Positions 50,079-55,165 of a stretch of 55,165 nucleotides of DNA are shown one piece after another. The translations under genes and the position numbers were made by a program. Every line of letters begins with the position of its first letter. Position 1 is the stretch's first letter. The DNA comes from Oscillatoria sp. CS-180. Its GTDB lineage: Bacteria; Cyanobacteriota; Cyanobacteriia; Phormidesmidales; Phormidesmidaceae. The notes under the pieces were generated by a model that searched no databases, had not been told where the DNA came from, and worked only from the letters and a program-made list of their open reading frames with translations. The DNA lies in assembly GCF_028330965.1 (NCBI RefSeq), contig NZ_JAQMUB010000070.1, forward strand, positions 1 to 55,165. Direction: 5' to 3'.

Positions 50079-51335
50079 TTATTCTGTCTTCAGTAAGAGG
50101 CGCAAAAGATCTAAGGCAGAACAGCAGCTTAGGTGGCGGATCCAATCTCGACCCCGCAAATTGCCAAAACGGTAGCAACGACTTTCGACCCAACCTTTAG
50201 GTCCTGCAACCCCGATATAGACTAGCCCAACGGGTTTCTCCTCAGTTCCACCACCGGGTCCTGCAATCCCGGTAATACTCAATCCCCAATCTGTACCCAA
50301 GCGCGATCGCACACCCTTAGCCATCTGACAAGCAACAGGATCACTAACAGCCCCTTCAGATTCCAGCACGGCAGGTTGGACGCCAAGCAAACCAATCTTC
50401 ACCGCATTGTCGTAAGAAATAATACCGCCCATAAAGTAATCGGAACTACCGGAAACCGCCGTAAGCATGCGTCCCAAGCCTCCACCTGTACAGGATTCCG
50501 CCACCGAAAGCGTTTGTCCTTTTTCTCGCAAGCGTTCGCCAACTACGGATTCAAGGGTATCCTCATCTGTTCCGTAGTAGTGATTTCCGGCAATCTTCAT
50601 AATTTCTTCGGAAATCGGTTTGATTAGCGAGTTGGCCTCTGCCTCAGTAGCAGCCTTAGCAGACACCCGAAGTTTGACGGTACCCTGACTGGCATAGGGT
50701 GCCACAGTTGGGTTCTCTAGCTGTAAAAGGTGAGCCACTCGTTCTGCCAGCGTTGATTCCCCAATTCCCCAAAACTTAAGGGTGCGGCTGTAAATGGGAG
50801 CAGATGACCAGCCGTGTATTTTCAGGTAGGGCACCGCTGTTTCCTGCCACATGATGTGCATTTCTTTGGGCACTCCCGGAAATGTCATCAGTACTAAGCC
50901 TGGGCAGGGTTCCCAAATGATGCCGGGGGCACTCCCTGCCGGATTTGGCAACACATCAGCTCCTTTGGGAATTAGCGCTTGTTTGCGATTGCTGGGGGTC
51001 ATCTCGCGTCCGCGACGAGCGAATTTTTGCTGGATATCCTCCAAGACATCTGATCGCTCCTCCAGCGGCGCATCAAAAAAATCGGCTAGGGTCTCAACGG
51101 TGAGATCGTCAGGGGTAGGACCCAGGCCCCCCGTGAAGAAGAGGAGGCGCGATCGCTCACACGCCACTTTCACAACCTGCTGAATTCGCTGAGGATTGTC
51201 TCCCACAACGGTTTGGTAATAATGAGGAATGCCCAGCTGAGCGAGTTCCTTAGCCAAAAACTGAGCGTTTGTATTGAGAATATCACCGAGCAAAAGCTCG
51301 CTACCGACACAGATAACTTCTGCACTTCCCTTCAT
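50079..51335 (-). CDS. cinA: CinA-family protein (nicotinamide-nucleotide amidase/competence-damage protein)
   Basis: The 418-residue protein has two domains. The N-terminal MoCF_biosynth fold (about 1-170) has AEVICVGSELLLGDILNTNA and FFTGGLGPTPDDLTVETLAD. The C-terminal CinA amidase (about 255-410) has SVAESCTGGGLGRMLTAVSG with its nucleophile region and SITGIAGPGGGTEEKPVGLV. It processes nicotinamide or ADP-ribose nucleotides in NAD recycling, with CinA-type roles in competence. It stands alone, before the 43-residue/aroQ pair on the same strand. Confidence 0.9.
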   Translation of the reverse strand: MKGSAEVICVGSELLLGDILNTNAQFLAKELAQLGIPHYYQTVVGDNPQRIQQVVKVACERSRLLFFTGGLGPTPDDLTVETLADFFDAPLEERSDVLEDIQQKFARRGREMTPSNRKQALIPKGADVLPNPAGSAPGIIWEPCPGLVLMTFPGVPKEMHIMWQETAVPYLKIHGWSSAPIYSRTLKFWGIGESTLAERVAHLLQLENPTVAPYASQGTVKLRVSAKAATEAEANSLIKPISEEIMKIAGNHYYGTDEDTLESVVGERLREKGQTLSVAESCTGGGLGRMLTAVSGSSDYFMGGIISYDNAVKIGLLGVQPAVLESEGAVSDPVACQMAKGVRSRLGTDWGLSITGIAGPGGGTEEKPVGLVYIGVAGPKGWVESRCYRFGNLRGRDWIRHLSCCSALDLLRLLLKTE

Positions 51336-51479
51336 GATCTCCGCTGTCCCAACTGCAGATTAAGCCTTTGCACTATAGAGCTTTCTCATCGTGGCATGAT
51401 TAAGGGCAATAAGCTGTTTGCTGATTCGCGATCGCTCACCCAACATCCTTTTTCAATGCCCCTACGGTAGCGGTCTCTA

Positions 51480-53132
51480 ATGATTCTGTCTCCTTCTATG
51501 AAAATTTTCTTGCCCCAAATGTCCCCAGTCGTTGGATGGTGGTTAGGAGGGGGACTTGCCTTTCGGATAATCGTCGCTGGGCTGCTGCCAATAGGGTTCG
51601 ACGAAGCTTATTACTATCTCTACAGCCGCCATCTCGCTTGGAGCTACTTCGACCATCCAATTATGGTGGCGCTAACAACAGGTCTAGGCTGGTGGCCTAC
51701 TGGCATTATCACTCCGCTCACCATTCGCCTGGGTGCATTAGGGCTTCACACCCTGAGCTTGCTATTGCTATACCTCGTCGCCCGGCATCTATTCAATGAA
51801 AAGACAGGCGTTTTAACGATCGCGATCGCGTCTATCGCCCCTATCTTATGGATTGCTTTCGGCGTTCTCACGTCTCCCGACAACGGTCTAATCTTTTTCT
51901 GGACGCTGACGCTACTGATTGCCGCTTGGGAGTTCATCCCCTATCAGATGTCAAACTCTACAGCACTAAGACCATCGGCTTATAAACCGTCTTACCGCAT
52001 CGCTCTGATTGGGTTGACCTTGGGTTTGACCTGTCTCAGTAAATATCACGGGTTTGTGTTGGGTGCTGGACTGGTCGGGTTTTGTCTCGCCAGCGATCGC
52101 GCTCGTAAGGCCCTGAGGTCGCCGTGGATTGCCCTGTCGCTACTCATTTTTCTGCTCACACTGACGCCTCTTTGGCTGTGGAATAGTCAAAACGAGTGGT
52201 TTTCCTTTCGCTTTCACTTATTTATGCGATTCGAGGGAGACGGAGACCCTAACCCCTATCGCGTTTTGGATGCGTTCGGTACCTGGCTGCTCGGAATACT
52301 CTACCTATCGCCCACGATTGGCTTTCCGCTGTGGTGGAGCACAGGGCGATCACTAGTGCAGTCTTTACACGATCGCTTTACCCACCCCCTCTCTGAGGGC
52401 GAAAAAGCCGCTCGCGATCGCACAGCCCTAATTTTGTGGACTTCTTTACCCCTTGCCTTAGGCTTCACGCTTTTGGGAGGCAAGCAGGCAATTTATCCAG
52501 CTTGGCCTGCTCCAGGCTTTTGGGGACTAACATTGCTGCTAGCTCACAGCGCGGTGAATTGGCGATCGCGTACGCTTCGTCGTTGGCTAGGCGGGACCGC
52601 TGCATTTTTAGGAACGCTGGTGCTGATAGCATTGCTACATCTATCGCTGGGAGTGTTGCAAAAACCAGGTCATTTCAGTCCTCTAGGCGGTTTGGTACCA
52701 GTGGAACAGGATGGCTCAACCACTTTGTTGGATGTGCTGCAAATGCGATCGCGCTTCTCTCAGACGCCAAAACTGACCCAAGCACTAGAGAACGCAGACT
52801 TTGTTTTCACCGATGAGTTCTATCTCTCTGGATACGTTGATATGGCTTTGTACCCGCTAGCGAGCAAATCCATAACTTGCTTTAGCCAAGATCCTCGTGG
52901 GTTTGCGTTTTGGCATGATCCCCAACGGTGGTTAGGACAAGATGCCCTTTATATAACGCTGGACAGTCTGCATCGCGATCGCAATGCCCTGACTGCTGAG
53001 TTCCAGCCTTATTTTCAAACCCTAGAGCTGGTGGAAGAGCTACAGCTTACTCGCGGCGGCGCTATTACAGAAACAGTTTTGATCTATCGTGCTTTGAATA
53101 TGCAACAGGCGTATTCCTATCCTTACCCGTAA
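51480..53132 (+). CDS. GT39/PMT-type membrane glycosyltransferase
   Basis: The 550-residue protein has about 10 membrane helices and the catalytic-loop pattern IGFDEAYYYLYSRHLAWSYF followed by DHPIMVALTTGLG. The acidic pair and the YFDHP phrase are typical of PMT_2/ArnT-like enzymes that use polyprenyl-phosphate sugars. SKYHGFVLGAGLVGFCL marks a middle helix. The last ~130 residues are a soluble domain. It is distinct in sequence from the GT39 protein at 25.1-26.7 kb. The acceptor is unknown. Confidence 0.8.
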   Translation: MILSPSMKIFLPQMSPVVGWWLGGGLAFRIIVAGLLPIGFDEAYYYLYSRHLAWSYFDHPIMVALTTGLGWWPTGIITPLTIRLGALGLHTLSLLLLYLVARHLFNEKTGVLTIAIASIAPILWIAFGVLTSPDNGLIFFWTLTLLIAAWEFIPYQMSNSTALRPSAYKPSYRIALIGLTLGLTCLSKYHGFVLGAGLVGFCLASDRARKALRSPWIALSLLIFLLTLTPLWLWNSQNEWFSFRFHLFMRFEGDGDPNPYRVLDAFGTWLLGILYLSPTIGFPLWWSTGRSLVQSLHDRFTHPLSEGEKAARDRTALILWTSLPLALGFTLLGGKQAIYPAWPAPGFWGLTLLLAHSAVNWRSRTLRRWLGGTAAFLGTLVLIALLHLSLGVLQKPGHFSPLGGLVPVEQDGSTTLLDVLQMRSRFSQTPKLTQALENADFVFTDEFYLSGYVDMALYPLASKSITCFSQDPRGFAFWHDPQRWLGQDALYITLDSLHRDRNALTAEFQPYFQTLELVEELQLTRGGAITETVLIYRALNMQQAYSYPYP

Positions 53133-53181
53133 CACATTCAACTTCGACTTGAGTGTCCGAAATTGAGACGCTCTGGCACCT

Positions 53182-53412
53182 TTAGATCGATGAAGAATCA
53201 GTATAGAACTTGCGATCAACCCAACGCTTGGCTCGTTGAATAGCATCTGCCCTCGTCCAAGCTCGGGGCACAGCTACTGCACAGCCTGTTTCATAGTTCA
53301 CCCAAGCAGCATAAGTGGTGAGGTTGTCCGATGAACCTTGCTCAATTTCGATAGTTAGTCCTCGATAGGGAAACGCTAAAACAATGTCAGGATAGTGGGG
53401 ATCGATAATCAT
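53182..53412 (-). CDS. Small conserved hypothetical protein
   Basis: The 76-residue protein has no family I can name. It starts MIIDPHYPDIVLAFPYRGLT and continues IEIEQGSSDNLTTYAAWVNY, with beta-strand-like alternation, then a basic helix (RADAIQRAKRWVDRKFYTDS). It looks folded and cytosolic. The ATG at 53412 is preferred over a TTG at 53427. It is convergent with the GT39 gene; the two stops are 49 bases apart. Confidence 0.6.
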   Translation of the reverse strand: MIIDPHYPDIVLAFPYRGLTIEIEQGSSDNLTTYAAWVNYETGCAVAVPRAWTRADAIQRAKRWVDRKFYTDSSSI

Positions 53413-53427
53413 GGATGCTAAAGGCAA

Positions 53428-53739
53428 TCAGAGTGATAAAGCCAACGCGGCTCAAGGATCTGTAGAGCAGTTGGCTTCAAGATTCACTCAAATTATGACG
53501 GGTTAGGAATTCTTTCTGTTGCAGCGAATGCCTTAGACACTATTTTGTGAATAACGCTCAAGCTCTCAAATTTTTATTGGGGAGTCCAAACGTATCGGAC
53601 ACAGCCGAGCAACTGGGGAGCCGAGCGCTGCAATGTTCATCCCGTGAAGGAAGGATATAGCCATCGCCAGTGCCGTTAAGACAAAACAGCAAACCTCTGG
53701 CTATGCGCTGAGGGCCCAGAGGCTACTGGATGCACAAGC
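53428..53739. other. Gene-free interval
   Basis: About 310 bases lie between the small hypothetical gene and the membrane-protein gene. I see no hairpin of note, tRNA or open frame with family features. The second copy of the 25-base near-repeat lies at its right end. Confidence 0.5.
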
Positions 53740-53747
53740 CTAGATGG
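53723..53747. repeat. 25-base near-repeat, copy 2 of 2
   Basis: TGCACAAGCCTAGATGG at 53731-53747 is identical to 9283-9299. Here the copy covers the TAG stop (53740-53742) of the membrane-protein gene and the last two codons. Copy 1 may therefore mark the 3' remnant of a paralogue. Confidence 0.6.
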
Positions 53748-54396
53748 CCCTCTGCTTCGAGAGCTGCAACGTCTCCAAGGTGAACTGAGCAAAGGCATAC
53801 AGCATTAGGGTTTCGCCAAGCAGCTCGGCAAATTCTTCTACCGTGATCCGGAGATGTTCCGAGAGAAATACGACTTTGTCAGAAGAGTGAGCTGATAGTC
53901 CAGAGGCGATCACTCCCTTTAACATTTCAGCTCCAAACCCGCCCATCAAGAATACGCCCAACCCCATGCCTACCCAAAGCACCGTAGTTCGGTGGTGCAG
54001 CCATGCCCAAACCAAATCCCGCCAGCCTAATAGAGGAATCCCGATTAATAGCCCCAGATAGATCAGCTTCCAATTAAACTGGTCAAGCATGATATGCAGT
54101 TTGGTCAACTCATCCAAACAAGCATAGAAGCACAACGTTGCAACTGCCGATGGCAAGAACCACGAGCACGGACGCACCATTTGTCGACGCAAGACCAGCA
54201 ACAGCAGGCACAGTCCGCCAATTGTAAACAGATGGGCTGCTTGCAGCAGAGAGGGCAGCGATCGCAATCCATCAAAATCAAAGAGGGCAGCAACTTCACC
54301 CTGCCTAAAGATCATGGTTAGGTAGGCCAAGGCCAAACCCAACTCGACACAAATGAGGGCGATCGTACTTTTCCATAAAACTTTTTGTAGGGTCAT
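53740..54396 (-). CDS. Hypothetical multi-spanning membrane protein
   Basis: The 218-residue protein has about six hydrophobic segments (roughly 8-30, 45-65, 75-95, 105-125, 135-155 and 185-205). I do not recognise its family. Charged loops include RGQ/REV near 32 and a basic RRQMVR near 70. The ATG at 54396 overlaps no other gene. It is divergent from purN, with about 155 bases between starts. The 25-base repeat overlaps its 3' end. Confidence 0.55.
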   Translation of the reverse strand: MTLQKVLWKSTIALICVELGLALAYLTMIFRQGEVAALFDFDGLRSLPSLLQAAHLFTIGGLCLLLLVLRRQMVRPCSWFLPSAVATLCFYACLDELTKLHIMLDQFNWKLIYLGLLIGIPLLGWRDLVWAWLHHRTTVLWVGMGLGVFLMGGFGAEMLKGVIASGLSAHSSDKVVFLSEHLRITVEEFAELLGETLMLYAFAQFTLETLQLSKQRAI

Positions 54397-54552
54397 TAAC
54401 TCTATTCCGGTGACTCAATCCAGCTTGCCCGTAGACGAAGATGAACTGCTGTCGGATTTCGTCGGATTTTGTCCGCAAGAAAACAGCCTGTCAGAATCTC
54501 AAGCTTTGAATTTTGACTTAAGCTGATGCAGGCTGATTTCTAGTAACCCACT

Positions 54553-55165
54553 GTGACTGATGCGCTAATTTCCCCAGCTATTCCTAAGCCTCTACCTCAA
54601 TCTGAGTCTCCTGCCAAATTAGCGATCTTGGCTTCCGGCAACGGCAGTAATCTAGAAGCGATCGCCGCTGCAATCGACAGGGAAGACCTCAACGCAACGA
54701 TTCAGGTCGTTATCTACAACAATCCCGATGCTCAGGTGGCGAATCGAGCAAGCGATCGCGGATTGCCGGCTGTGCTGCTTAACCATCGCGAATTCGATAG
54801 CAGGGAGGCCCTCGACAGAGCCATCATCAATGCTGTAAAAGATCACGATGCGGAATGGGTCATCATGGCCGGATGGATGCGTCGAGTTACGGAGGTGCTG
54901 ATTAACGCTTTTTCCAAACGTATCCTGAATATTCACCCCAGTCTGCTACCCAGTTTTCCTGGCATTCGGGCAGTAGAGCAAGCCCTAACGGCGGGCGTCA
55001 AAGTTACCGGCTGTACGGTTCACTATGTAGAACTCGTCATTGATAGCGGTCCTATCATCATGCAAGCAGTCGTTCCCGTGCAGCCAGATGACACACTCCA
55101 ATCTCTGCAAACACGGATTCAGACCCAAGAACATCGAATCTATCCAGCCGCGATCGCGATCGCGA
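54553..55165 (+). CDS. purN: Phosphoribosylglycinamide formyltransferase, cut by the right edge
   Basis: A frame opens with GTG at 54553 and runs to the window end without a stop (204 codons). It matches PurN, which adds a formyl group from 10-formyltetrahydrofolate to GAR in purine synthesis. Motifs are LAILASGNGSNLEAIAAAID, VVIYNNPDAQVANRASDRG, WVIMAGWMRRVTEVLIN, and the catalytic RILNIHPSLLPSFPGIRAVE (Asn and His), then VTGCTVHYVEL with DSGPII. The first ~25 residues before LAIL are a variable N-terminal extension. The last few C-terminal residues are missing. Confidence 0.9.
   Translation, partial: MTDALISPAIPKPLPQSESPAKLAILASGNGSNLEAIAAAIDREDLNATIQVVIYNNPDAQVANRASDRGLPAVLLNHREFDSREALDRAIINAVKDHDAEWVIMAGWMRRVTEVLINAFSKRILNIHPSLLPSFPGIRAVEQALTAGVKVTGCTVHYVELVIDSGPIIMQAVVPVQPDDTLQSLQTRIQTQEHRIYPAAIAIA

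Noticed and set aside
1-55165. CRISPR arrays or complete insertion sequences
   Set aside because: No regularly spaced direct repeats and no complete transposase frame with terminal repeats were seen.

Overview
The window is chromosomal DNA of a cyanobacterium. Several things show this: frequent HIP1-type octamers (GCGATCGC) on both strands, psbZ next to ribH, phycobiliprotein and CP43-like chlorophyll-protein genes, a DHH-CBS-nucleotidyltransferase fusion, and a typical set of membrane-anchored Ser/Thr kinases and pentapeptide proteins. No rRNA, CRISPR array or complete insertion sequence was found. There is one tRNA, tRNA-Gly(GCC).

Left part (1-9 kb) is an accessory zone. It holds a possible transposase start at the edge, three small SAM methyltransferases, a PIN toxin with its antitoxin, an orphan Phd/YefM antitoxin followed by a decayed AraC gene, and a run of small enzymes and membrane proteins (DUF6326-like, cupin, P-loop kinase, VOC, DoxX-like, DUF1772-like). 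It ends in a divergent NAD(P)-binding reductase/AraC regulator pair. Most gene pairs have short gaps.

The most distinctive locus is 9.4-12.6 kb on the minus strand: a diverged ApcD, an ApcB paralogue and an IsiA/CP43-like chlorophyll protein. I read it as the low-light photoacclimation (LoLiP-type) set apcD4-apcB3-isiX. The ApcD4/ApcB3 pair is known elsewhere to form far-red-absorbing allophycocyanin. Here the chlorophyll protein carries a soluble tail of about 225 residues with two copies of a ~50-residue repeat. The leader upstream of apcD4 contains an 18-bp perfect palindrome, a repeated half-site and several hairpins, so it looks like a dedicated control region.

13-31 kb is housekeeping and signalling: tRNA-Gly, ribH, psbZ, the CCA-type enzyme, a membrane pseudokinase, an UbiB/ABC1 kinase, a PP2C phosphatase, a DnaQ-like exonuclease, an NCS1 permease with a consensus CRP site upstream, a GT39 glycosyltransferase and a four-CBS protein. 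A redox/energy-sensing group follows (thioredoxin, zinc-ribbon protein, two near-identical CBS-pair proteins). A decayed Rhs gene then precedes mfd.

31.8-55 kb holds mfd, YdcF, a GIY-YIG-like protein, a CHASE2 kinase, TerC, tsaB overlapping a pentapeptide protein, a three-gene operon (SDR, endonuclease/phosphatase-like protein, zinc-ribbon/kinase/WD40 protein), an SH3 lipoprotein, a 4Fe-4S aldo/keto reductase, a bifunctional nuclease, ribE, aroQ with an unannotated 43-codon gene upstream, cinA, a second GT39 protein, two hypotheticals, and purN running off the right edge.
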